DNA of 64,000 nt from an uncultured Treponema sp. (GTDB lineage: Bacteria > Spirochaetota > Spirochaetia > Treponematales > Treponemataceae): positions 36,028-100,027 of the forward strand of contig CALHVG010000036.1 of NCBI GenBank assembly GCA_938039145.1. The letters run 5' to 3'. This document shows positions 1 through 9,400 of the stretch, piece after piece. The position numbers and the translations under genes are program-made. Below the pieces are notes generated by a model. That model did no database searches, was not told the DNA's origin, and was given only the letters and a program-made list of their open reading frames with translations. The first letter of the stretch is position 1; each line of letters opens with the position of its first letter.

Positions 1-1509
1 TTTTATCGTGGAGACATCCAGGTCGCCGAAAACTGTGAGCGCATGCGTCTGCGGAATGGGGGTTGCGCTCATCATTAGGAGATGCGGTTCGTATGAGGTG
101 ATAGAGTTTAGTTTGTTTTCCGTCTGCCGGCCTTTGTTCACGATTGATTCGCGCTGAACCACGCCAAAACGGTGCTGTTCGTCGATGACTGCGAGCTGCA
201 AATCTTTGTAGAGAACGTCTTTTGAAAAAAGTGCGTGCGTCCCAATAACTATGTCGATTCTGCCTTCTTTAAGTTCCCTGAGAAGTGCCGTTCTTCCTGC
301 CGCTTTTATGTTTCCGGTCAAGAATGCGACTTTTATTCCCAGCGGAACAAGAAGAAAGGCGGCGTTTTCTGCGTGCTGGCGAGCCAGTATTTCGGTTGGC
401 GCCATGATTGCGCATTGTCCCGACCAGTTTATGATTCTTAGGCAGGCAAAAAAGGCGACAAGCGTTTTTCCGGAACCGACATCGCCTTGCAAAAGCCGCT
501 GCATTGTGAAGGGGACTATTTCTGTTTCTTTTCCCAAGATGAGCTGATTTCGTTCAAGGTAGCCTTTGTCTATGTCCTTGTTCATCTGTTCGATTACAGA
601 TTTTTGGTCTTTGGTCAGGCTGAAGCCAAGCCGATTGTGAAGTTCTCGTTGTAGTGGGGAAAGGTTTTCTGCAAACGAGTCGATTTCCGCTTGGCTTTCC
701 TGGTTTTGAGAATCTTCACAAATCTTTTGAAAGTCGCTCGGTTCTTCGGGAAAATCAAGGGCTGCATCCGGAACTTGTCCTTTGTGTCTGTATGCGCGTT
801 CTGCCATGCTTCGCTGGAAATTGAAAAGTTCTTCGTAAACCAAGGATTTCCGTGCGTTTTGAATTTGTGAGATTTCTTCTGGAATATGGATGTATTTTAG
901 CGAGTCTGTTTTTGAAAGAAGGTTTCGTTTTTTTTCGATGTCGGGCGGCACTTCGGAAACGATTCCTTTGTTGTATTTTGTAAGCGCCTGTTTTACCGCC
1001 TTTCGCACGGCGGTTTGCGAAAGCCCTTTTGTAAGCGAATATATCGGAAAAATCATGGAATCGGGGAGAGGGGTGTCTTTAAAGTCTTCGAGAAGTCCGT
1101 GGTCGGAAAGTTTTATCGCCTCGAATGAGGAACATTGAAGTGTTCCGTATTTTGACTGAAATTGCCCTGTCAATGCGATTATGCTTCCTGCAGGATAATT
1201 TTTCTGCAAAAACGGACGGTTGAAGCATATCAGTTCCGCATCGGAAGTTTCGTCGCATATTTTCATTTTCAGCGTTTTCATTGCGCCGTAGCCGAACCAT
1301 TCATGCGAAATGACCTTGGCTATCGTGTGGACTTTTTCGTTCATGAAATTGGAAAGCGGATTTTTTTTCCGGCGATCCTCGTAACTTTTCGGGTAGAACT
1401 TCAAAAGGTCGCCCACGGTAAATATGTTCAGTTTTGCGAACAGTTTTTCCTGAGCCTGTCCGATTCCGGAAAGCGAGGTTATAGGCGATTTTATGTCATC
1501 CAGTCTCAT
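1..1509 (-). CDS. recG: ATP-dependent DNA helicase RecG (3' end cut by window edge)
   Basis: RecG remodels stalled replication forks and Holliday junctions using ATP. The 503 visible residues begin MRLDDIKSPI at the ATG at 1509-1507. They hold an N-terminal wedge/OB region followed by the first RecA-like helicase lobe. The Walker A motif GDVGSGKT lies near residue 340 and the DEQHRFG box (DEAD-like motif II) near residue 445, followed by MSATPIPQT (motif III). RecG is usually about 690 residues, so roughly 190 C-terminal residues, the second helicase lobe, lie left of position 1. The gene starts only 3 bases after the end of the upstream YggT gene and is probably translated from the same dnaE-yggT-recG message. 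The truncation is only the window boundary. Identification is firm because motif order and spacing match the family. Confidence 0.95.
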   Translation of the reverse strand, partial: MRLDDIKSPITSLSGIGQAQEKLFAKLNIFTVGDLLKFYPKSYEDRRKKNPLSNFMNEKVHTIAKVISHEWFGYGAMKTLKMKICDETSDAELICFNRPFLQKNYPAGSIIALTGQFQSKYGTLQCSSFEAIKLSDHGLLEDFKDTPLPDSMIFPIYSLTKGLSQTAVRKAVKQALTKYNKGIVSEVPPDIEKKRNLLSKTDSLKYIHIPEEISQIQNARKSLVYEELFNFQRSMAERAYRHKGQVPDAALDFPEEPSDFQKICEDSQNQESQAEIDSFAENLSPLQRELHNRLGFSLTKDQKSVIEQMNKDIDKGYLERNQLILGKETEIVPFTMQRLLQGDVGSGKTLVAFFACLRIINWSGQCAIMAPTEILARQHAENAAFLLVPLGIKVAFLTGNIKAAGRTALLRELKEGRIDIVIGTHALFSKDVLYKDLQLAVIDEQHRFGVVQRESIVNKGRQTENKLNSITSYEPHLLMMSATPIPQTHALTVFGDLDVSTIK

Positions 1510-1512
1510 CTG

Positions 1513-2094
1513 CTAGAACGGAAGAAGGATTATGAGTTCGATGATTTTGGCGGTGAGTATTTGCCCTAAAACAAGAAGGACGCACAGCATTATTGTGGAT
1601 ATTATCAACGCCGTCTTGTAGCTTATGTTTTTTCCTCTTGAGAACGGGCGGGACAATTTGAAAACTAGCGGATTCAGGGCGTTGTCGAATCTTACCCATG
1701 GTGAATTGTAATAGTTGGATTTTTTTGAGAACACCATCACCAAAAGCCGGACCAAAAGCGCGATGAAAAGAATAAGCGCTATCGACGAGAAGACAGCCCA
1801 TACAAGGCTTACAAGATTTGCTAAAATTCCTCCGACATATATGCTTCCTGTGGCGGCTATGTTCTTTAAAAGCGAGGTCAAAACGCCGATTGAAAGCATC
1901 GGGGTAAAATCAAGTCCGCCGATTCTCAGAGGAATCCTTGAAAAAAGGTTCAGCCACGGATCGCATATGGCGGAAAGAAACTGCCCGATTGAGGAATAGT
2001 TCAGCTGAGGAATCCACGTAAAAATGATTCTTACAAAACATATCGTTGTGTAAAGCGAGACAGTTGCAGAAAGCAGATTGAACAATGTTTGCAT
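1513..2094 (-). CDS. YggT family integral membrane protein
   Basis: A 193-residue membrane protein with about five hydrophobic segments. It contains two YggT-type units. The first, around residues 45-68, has the characteristic DPWLNLFSRIPLR followed by GGLDFTP. A second, more degenerate unit lies around residues 130-170 (NPLVFKLSRPFSRG). YggT proteins are widespread and small. Links to ion homeostasis, to shape or division, and to SepF-neighbour loci in Gram-positives have been suggested, but no biochemical activity is settled. The ATG start at 2094 has a GGAG ribosome site about 6 bases upstream. It lies 42 bases after dnaE and 3 bases before recG on the same strand, so co-transcription is likely. 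Family assignment is good; the function is unknown. Confidence 0.85.
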   Translation of the reverse strand: MQTLFNLLSATVSLYTTICFVRIIFTWIPQLNYSSIGQFLSAICDPWLNLFSRIPLRIGGLDFTPMLSIGVLTSLLKNIAATGSIYVGGILANLVSLVWAVFSSIALILFIALLVRLLVMVFSKKSNYYNSPWVRFDNALNPLVFKLSRPFSRGKNISYKTALIISTIMLCVLLVLGQILTAKIIELIILLPF

Positions 2095-2136
2095 ATATTC
2101 TCCGTGTGTTTGCGTGGCAAACCGTTTGTTAAAGTG

Positions 2137-5100
2137 TTACGCCGTCCAGACTTTGTTCACTAGCGGCATATCCGAAAGGCGGCTTAGTGTGTCCGCATCT
2201 GAGGCGACAAGAAGCTGCCGGTTTCCTTTTACTATATATGGTCCTTGGGAAGTCATTAAATGAAAATATACTGAACAATTGCCCGTCTTTTCAAATAAAA
2301 ATTCCTTTATTTCGCCAAGAGCCTTTTCGTTGTGGAATGAACTTTCGATGTCTATGTGGATTTCCTGTATGGATTTTTCTTTCAACGAGCCGATGTCCTC
2401 GACGCTTTCAACGATGAACGAAGGCTGGGAATCGTCGTTTCTGTCGCTTGCCTGCGCTTTTCCTTTGAACGCATATATCGCCTGGTCGGTGATTTTTCTA
2501 TAAAGGCCTTCTTTTGAAATCTGGTTTGTGTTTTTGTCGAGTTTGTCGTTCCATACGCTAGGGAAAAACGTCAGTTCCATGTCTCCGCCGTAGTCTTGGA
2601 GTTTTGCGAACGCCATTTCCGGTCCTTCCCCTTTTTTGGTGCGGAATGTTTTTAGGTCGTGAAGGAATCCCAATATCGTGTGCGTTTTTCCTGCGTTCCT
2701 GTTTGCCCACATATTCGCTCCGCTGGCTTGCATGGCAGCTTTTTCTGCGGCGGATTCCTGCGCAGCCCTTGCGATGTCGCTTGAAGTCAATGTCACGCAG
2801 TTTTTTATTACGCTTTCATAATCGTCAAGCGGATGTCCTGAAACGTAGCAACCGATTACTTCCATCTCAAGATTAAGTTTTTCCATGGTGGGAAGGTCGG
2901 GAACTTCCTTGAATTCAAAGTCTGCGTAGACTTTTTCATCCGTTTCTCCGAAAAGGTCTCCCTGTCCGTTGTCCGTTCCGTTGTTTTTGTCGTTCACGTA
3001 TTTCATGGCTTCCTGCATGTTAAGAAGGAGCGTGGGTCTGTTTAGTCCGAGTTTGTCGAATGCGCCTGTTTTTATGCAGACTTCAACGGTTTTTGCGTTC
3101 ACAATGGATTTTTTTATGCGCCGACCTTCGCGGTCTTCGGGGAGCGTTTCCTGAATCGGAAGGCAGCGTTCAAGAAAATCCATGAAAGATTTGTAATGAC
3201 CGTTTGCCTCTCTTTCCCGAACGATTGCGTCGGCGGCTTCTTTTCCCATTCCCTTCATTCCCCGGAAGGCAAAAATCACTTTATCGTCCACGGCATCAAA
3301 TTCCGAATAGGACTGGTTTATGTCGGGCGGAAGGACGTTAAGCCCCATGCGTTTTGCCTCTGCTATGTATTGCGGAACGCCGTCCGTGGATGTAAGTTCG
3401 TTTGTGAGGTTCGCCGCCATGAATGCTGCAGGATAATGGCATTTGAGCCAGCCTGTCCTGTAGGCAAGCACGGTGTAGGCGGCGGCGTGCGATTTATTGA
3501 ATCCGTAGCCTGCAAAAGGAATCATTATCTCAAAGATATCCGAGGCGTGTTGCTCCGTGAAGCCCTGTTTCATTGCGCCTTCGATGAACTCTTTCTTTTT
3601 TCCCATAAGGACTTCGGGTTTCTTTTTACCCATTGCCCTGCGAAGCATATCCGCTCCGCCAAGTGAAAATCCTGCAATCTTTTGGGAAACCTGCATTACC
3701 TGTTCCTGATAGACCATTACTCCGTAGGTTTCTTTTAGAAGACCTTCAAGGCATTCATCAGGATAGTGGATTGTCTCGGGCTTCCATTTTCCGTCGATGT
3801 ATTGGGGAATGTAGTCCATCGGACCGGGGCGATAGAGCGCGTTCAACGCCACAAGTTCTTCGATGCAGCGAGGCTTTACCTGCCTTAGGATTTTTTGCAT
3901 TCCCGGCGACTCGAACTGGAAGACCGCAACCGAATCGCCCTTGTCAAAGAGGTCGAATGTTTCTTCGTCGGTTTCGCTTATGTCCGCTATGCTGAATTTC
4001 GGTTCATCGGGGCGTTTATGCCTGTTTATGATGTCCTCGGCGTAACGGATAAGGGAAAGTGTTTTTAGACCGAGATAGTCGAACTTTACAAGTCCGCACG
4101 GCTCGATTATGTCCATCGTGTATTGTACGGCGACTTCACCGGTCTTGGAATCCTTGAATACGGGTGCCCAGTTTGGAAGCTCAGTAAGTCCGATAACCAT
4201 TCCCGATGCATGAAGTCCCGTGTTCCTGTTCATTCCTTCCAGTTTCTTGCAGAGCCGCATCCAGCGTTCGAAAACTTGCGGTTGAAGTCCTATGGTTCCC
4301 ATGGGGTCTTGCGCTATCGGAATCAATTGACCGCCGTCAGGGAATTTTTCGTTTGCGGGCTCAAGAGCGTTCTTGAGTTTTGCTTTTAGGTTTTCGGGAA
4401 TGCACGCCTTCACCTTGTTCACTGTCGCAAGCGGAATGTTCAGAACTCTTGCCACATCTGCAAGGCAGTTTTTGGGTTTTAGAGTTCCGAACGTTACGAT
4501 ATGACCTACCTGCGGATCTCCGTACAAATCCCTTGTGTGCTGTATTATGTCCTGCCGATAATCGAAGTCCATGTCAACGTCAAAGTCCGGCATGGAAACT
4601 CGTTCAGGGTTCAGAAATCGTTCAAAAATCAGGTTGAAACGGAACGGGTCTATGTCCGTTATTCCCATTGCGTAGGCGACAAGAGAACCCGCTCCTGAGC
4701 CTCTTCCGGGGCCTATTGGAATGTACGGTTTTTCTTTTTTGTTCACTTCGTCCCATGTGGATTTAGACCAGTTTATGAACTCCCACACAATCAGAAAATA
4801 TCCGGAAAAGCCCATGTTGAAGATTATTCCAAGTTCATAGTCGGCTCGGTCTCTGATTTCCTGCGTTATTTCGGGATAACGATTTTTGAGACCTTCATCC
4901 ACAATGTGGCGGACAAAATCGTCCTGGTTTTTTGCGTAGTCGTCGTGTTTTCTGAAATTTTCGGGAAGTTCGAAGCGAGGAAGACAGTCTTTCAGTTCGG
5001 TTGTGGAATACTGGTGAATCGTGAGGTTACACATGTCTGCGATTTTTACAGTGTTCTCGTATGCCTCCGGAATGTCCGGGAACAGAAGCCGCATCTCTTC

Positions 5101-5916
5101 CTCGGACTTGAAATACCATTCGGAAAGTCTGTTCTGCCCTCCCATGCTTTTTGTGCTGCTTTCAGGATCGTCAAGGAGGGTCTTTCTTGCGATGCAGTTC
5201 AGGGTGAGCTGAGCCTCGGAATCCTCTTTGTCTATGTAGTGGATGTCGTTCGTTACTACAAGCGGAATGTCGAGCTTTCGGGCGATTTTTATCATTCCTT
5301 CTGCTGCGATTTTTTCTTCGGGAAGCCCGTGGTTTTGAATCTCGATGTAATAATGATCCGGCCCGAAAAGTTCTTTGTAGCGGCGGGCGACCTCTTCGGC
5401 ATCTTCCATGTTGCCGTTCAGAACCGCTTGCGGAAGTTCGCCGGCTACACATGCGGAAAGACAGATTATTCCTTCGTGGTACTCCTTGAGCATCTCGAAA
5501 TCTATACGAGGTCTTCCGTAGTAGAGCGCTCCTTCATCGCAGAACGCGCGGGAGTTCAGCCAGCACATATTCTTGTATCCGATTTCGTTTTCGCAAAGAA
5601 GAATCAGGTGATAGTTGTGCTTTCCGTATCTTGTGTTCTGCTTTTTTGTATGGTCTTCAGTGGCGTAGAATTCGCATCCGACGATTGGATTTATGCCGTT
5701 CGCATGGCACAGGTGCTCAAAGTTCAGTACACCGAACATATTTCCGTGGTCTGTAAGGGCGAGGGCTTTCATGTTCAGTTGTTTTGCCCTTTTTACAAGC
5801 GAGTCGAGTTTTGCGCAGCCGTCCAAAAGCGAATAGTCCGAATGGACGTGAAGGTGGACAAAGTTAGACGGCGGCGTGCCTTCAGGGGCGGGGTCAAATA
5901 CATGAATGTCAGCCAT
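2137..5916 (-). CDS. dnaE: DNA polymerase III alpha subunit
   Basis: The replicative C-family DNA polymerase. The 1259 residues begin with a PHP domain (HLHVHSDYSLLDG, residues 21-33; ALTDHGNM near 53-60). The polymerase core has PGRGSGAGS (403-411) and the catalytic aspartates in PDFDVDMD (D446, D448). Helix-hairpin-helix and OB-fold regions follow in the last third. The length is slightly above the E. coli enzyme (1160), typical for spirochaete DnaE. The ATG at 5916 is preceded by AGAGGT on the minus strand. It is the first gene of a minus-strand unit with the YggT gene and recG. No proofreading exonuclease domain is present, as expected for DnaE rather than PolC. A long open frame antisense to the 5' part of this gene is a shadow. 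Confidence 0.98.
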   Translation of the reverse strand: MADIHVFDPAPEGTPPSNFVHLHVHSDYSLLDGCAKLDSLVKRAKQLNMKALALTDHGNMFGVLNFEHLCHANGINPIVGCEFYATEDHTKKQNTRYGKHNYHLILLCENEIGYKNMCWLNSRAFCDEGALYYGRPRIDFEMLKEYHEGIICLSACVAGELPQAVLNGNMEDAEEVARRYKELFGPDHYYIEIQNHGLPEEKIAAEGMIKIARKLDIPLVVTNDIHYIDKEDSEAQLTLNCIARKTLLDDPESSTKSMGGQNRLSEWYFKSEEEMRLLFPDIPEAYENTVKIADMCNLTIHQYSTTELKDCLPRFELPENFRKHDDYAKNQDDFVRHIVDEGLKNRYPEITQEIRDRADYELGIIFNMGFSGYFLIVWEFINWSKSTWDEVNKKEKPYIPIGPGRGSGAGSLVAYAMGITDIDPFRFNLIFERFLNPERVSMPDFDVDMDFDYRQDIIQHTRDLYGDPQVGHIVTFGTLKPKNCLADVARVLNIPLATVNKVKACIPENLKAKLKNALEPANEKFPDGGQLIPIAQDPMGTIGLQPQVFERWMRLCKKLEGMNRNTGLHASGMVIGLTELPNWAPVFKDSKTGEVAVQYTMDIIEPCGLVKFDYLGLKTLSLIRYAEDIINRHKRPDEPKFSIADISETDEETFDLFDKGDSVAVFQFESPGMQKILRQVKPRCIEELVALNALYRPGPMDYIPQYIDGKWKPETIHYPDECLEGLLKETYGVMVYQEQVMQVSQKIAGFSLGGADMLRRAMGKKKPEVLMGKKKEFIEGAMKQGFTEQHASDIFEIMIPFAGYGFNKSHAAAYTVLAYRTGWLKCHYPAAFMAANLTNELTSTDGVPQYIAEAKRMGLNVLPPDINQSYSEFDAVDDKVIFAFRGMKGMGKEAADAIVREREANGHYKSFMDFLERCLPIQETLPEDREGRRIKKSIVNAKTVEVCIKTGAFDKLGLNRPTLLLNMQEAMKYVNDKNNGTDNGQGDLFGETDEKVYADFEFKEVPDLPTMEKLNLEMEVIGCYVSGHPLDDYESVIKNCVTLTSSDIARAAQESAAEKAAMQASGANMWANRNAGKTHTILGFLHDLKTFRTKKGEGPEMAFAKLQDYGGDMELTFFPSVWNDKLDKNTNQISKEGLYRKITDQAIYAFKGKAQASDRNDDSQPSFIVESVEDIGSLKEKSIQEIHIDIESSFHNEKALGEIKEFLFEKTGNCSVYFHLMTSQGPYIVKGNRQLLVASDADTLSRLSDMPLVNKVWTA

Positions 5917-6427
5917 ATAAAAACCTCTGGATTATTTATAGGCATCCCGAAGAATTCGACGTGAGTGATTTTTCAAGATGCCGACGAATAGTAGTTTTTG
6001 CAGATTTTATGAATCGAAAACTATCGAATCGGACTTCCAGCAGCTTTTATTTTATAGAAAAAGAAAGGCTTCCTCAATCGTGGCGAGGGGGGATTATGTT
6101 GTTTAAAATCGGTAAATCTGCCGAAGATGGCGGCGCATTTTTTTTGAGCGGGAATTGCGGGCGGCGCATTTTTTATGCGCAGGATTGGAGAGGCGCGCTT
6201 TGCGCGTTGCGGAGCCGAAGGCGCAGCAATGGAGCTGCCAGCGGAACCTCGTAAAGCCTGTTACGAGAAGCGCTCGCCCCTTTGATAAAAAGAAAAACGC
6301 ATTTTGGTCTGTAATCCCATTTTTGTTGAAAAAAATGGTCTTTCACTTTATAGTCTTTTTAAGAAGTTTTGTTATTTTTATCATGCGAAGGGCAATTTTA
6401 TCGCGAGATTAATTTTTGGGTGACTTG
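5917..6427. other. Intergenic region with hairpin-rich repeat-like element
   Basis: A divergent gap between dnaE and the activase gene. I find no convincing gene. Positions 6129-6267 are unusually structured. A 15-bp direct repeat (GGCGGCGCATTTTTT) occurs at 6129-6143 and 6160-6174. Hairpins are GCGCAT/ATGCGC (6164-6180), CGCGC/GCGCG (6194-6206) and CTCGTAA/TTACGAG (6248-6267). The segment 6212-6247 resembles part of the element at 52191-52223. The composition differs from the AT-rich flanks and resembles a dispersed intergenic repeat. The translated frames here are low-quality and unlike the neighbouring proteins. Confidence 0.6.
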
Positions 6428-9400
6428 ATGGCGGAAAAAACAGGGGAAAAACTTCCGATACGGATTGGAATTGATGTCGGCTCTACAACTGTAAAGATTG
6501 TTGTGCTGGACGATTCGGATAAACTTATTTACGGAGACTATCAGCGGCACAGGGCGGACATATGCAGCACGATAATCAGCGTTGTCGCAACTTGTTTTGA
6601 TGTCCTTCAGAAGGAACATGGTTATTCGGTAGAGCAAAGTGTGAGCGTGAAGGTTACGGGTTCGGGAGGGCTTTCTGTCTCTCAGTGGCTGAACATTCCT
6701 TTCATTCAGGAGGTTGTGGCGGCGACCACTGCGGTAAAACGCCTTATCCCTCAGACGGACGTTGTGATAGAGCTTGGCGGAGAAGATGCGAAAATCACGT
6801 ACTTTACAGGCGGTGTGGAGCAGCGGATGAACGGCACTTGCGCCGGCGGAACGGGTGCTTTCATCGACCAGATGGCGGCTCTTCTTGAGACGGACGCTTC
6901 AGGGCTGAACGCTCTTGCCGCAGGTGCGACCACGATTTATCCGATTGCGGCCCGTTGCGGTGTGTTTGCAAAGACTGATGTGCAGCCGCTTATAAACGAG
7001 GGCGCACGGCGTGAGGATATAGCCGCCTCGATTTTTCAGGCTGTGGTGAACCAGACTATTTCGGGGCTTGCCTGCGGAAAGCCTATCCGTGGGCATGTCG
7101 CATTTTTGGGAGGTCCGCTTCATTTTCTCGATCAGCTTAGATTTCGTTTTATTGAGACTTTAAAACTCAAGGACGATGAGATAATCGTTCCGGAAGGTTC
7201 GCAGCTTTTTGTGGCTGCAGGTTCTGCGTTTAGTGCGGAAAGAAAATTCACGGCGGAAGATGGATCGGTCTATCGGTTTCCAACGATAGGGGAATTCAGG
7301 GAAAGTCTAAAGAATCTTGTCGGTGCGGAACTGAACGAGGTTCAGCGGCTCGCTCCGCTTTTTAACAACGCCACGGAACTGGAGACTTTCAGAAAGCGTC
7401 ATGCTCAGGAAAAGGCAGCGCGTGCCGTTTTGGACGAGACTACAGGTCCTGTATTTCTTGGGCTGGATTCGGGGTCTACAACCACAAAGGCTGTCCTTAT
7501 TGATCAAAAAGGGCGTATTATCTGGGATTTTTATTCTCACAATCTTGGAAATCCTGTGGACCTTGCCGTCAAGGTCTTGAAGGAACTTTATTCACGGCTT
7601 CCAAAGGATGTATATATTGCCCGTGCCGTTTCTACGGGCTACGGCGAGGCCTTGTTTCAGGCTGCGCTGGGAGTTGACTCCGGCGAAGTCGAGACGATAA
7701 CGCATTTTCGGGCGGCGGATTTTTTTGTTCCGGGCGTGGAGTTTCTTTTGGATATCGGCGGACAGGACATGAAATGTCTTCGCATGAAGGACGGTGCGAT
7801 TTCTTCTATTCAATTGAACGAGGCGTGTTCTTCCGGCTGCGGTTCATTCCTTGATAATTTTGCAAACACGATGGGAATGGACGTAAAGGAATTCGGAAAA
7901 ATCGCCCTGATGGCAGATAAGCCCGTGGATCTTGGAAGCCGCTGCACTGTGTTCATGAACAGCCGTGTAAAGCAGGCGCAGAAGGAAGGAGCGAGCGTCG
8001 CCGACATTGCTTCGGGGCTTTGCTATTCTGTTATAAAAAACGCATTGTTCAAGGTCATAAAATTGAGGAAGGCGAGCGACATAGGCGAAAAGGTCGTTGT
8101 GCAGGGCGGAACTTTCTTTAACGATGCGATTCTTCGTGCGTTCGAAAAGATTTCGGGGGTGGAAGTTTTTCGTCCGGATGTAGCGGGGCTTATGGGAGCT
8201 TACGGTTCTGCGCTCATAGCGTACGACCAGTGGGTGGATTTAACATCTCCAAAGCCCGGAGACCCCATAGGAACTCCGCCAAAGGAACTTCGTTCCGGAA
8301 TCGCCACGCTTGAGCAGCTTGAAAATTTCTGCGTGGAGCTGGAAAGCCGCCGCTGCGGAAAATGTCAGAACAATTGCCTTATGACAATAAACACGTTCAG
8401 CGACGGAACGAACAGGCGGATTTTCATAACCGGAAACCGCTGCGAGCGCGGTGCGGAAATCGAAGGCAATGTGATAGACGCTTCAAACAAGGCGAACACC
8501 GCCGTTTTGGATGTCGGCGAAAAAATGCCCAATCTTTTTGAATGGAAATACAAGAGGCTTTTCGGCTATGTTCCTCTAAAAATAAATGAAGCACCTATGG
8601 GCGATGTGGGCATTCCCAGAGTTTTGAATATGTATGAGAACTATCCGTTGTGGTTTACATTCTTTACAAAATTGGGATTTAGGGTTGTGCTTAGCCAGCG
8701 TTCCTCAAGGACGGTTTACGAAAAGGGAATTGAGACAATTCCTTCCGAGTCAGTGTGCTATCCCGGAAAAATAAGCCATGGCCATGTCGTAAGTCTTATT
8801 CAGCGAGGTGTAAAGTTCATATTCTATCCGTGCGCCCCTTACGAAAAACAGGAGGATTTCGGAGCGGGAAATCACTACAATTGCCCGATAGTTACAAGTT
8901 ATCCTGAGGTCTTGCGGAACAATATAGACGAGCTTAGGCAAGACCCGACGATAACCTATATGGATCCCTTTCTTCCGATTTACGACAAGGAGCGGCTTTT
9001 CCAGAGGCTTTGCGAGGAACTTTTGCCGAAATTCCCAAGTCTGATGGAAAGCAAAATCCGTGATGCCGTGGACGAAGCCTGGAAAGAGGAAGAGCGCTTC
9101 AGAGAGGAAGTAAAAACTGTTGGGGAAGAGGCTCTTGAAAAAATGATTCGCTCCGGCGGAAACGGAATTGTTCTTGCCGGTCGTCCTTATCACCTTGACC
9201 CTGAGATAAACCATGGAATTCCTGAGATGATAAATTCTTTGGGGCTTGCGGTCTTCACCGAGGATTCTGTTGCGCATTTGGGTTCTGTTGAACGACCTTT
9301 ACGCATAATCGACCAGTGGGTTTATCACAACAGGCTTTACCGTTCCGCTGCATTTGTAAGCGAGATGCCTAATCTTGAGATGCTTCAGCTTACTTCGTTC

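Noticed and set aside
4906..5964. Long open frame on the plus strand antisense to dnaE
   Set aside because: It lies opposite a fully supported dnaE whose motifs are complete, and its translation shows no known domain.
5961..6412. Two overlapping small frames in the dnaE-activase gap
   Set aside because: They run through the hairpin-rich element, carry no domain, and look like translations of repeat DNA.
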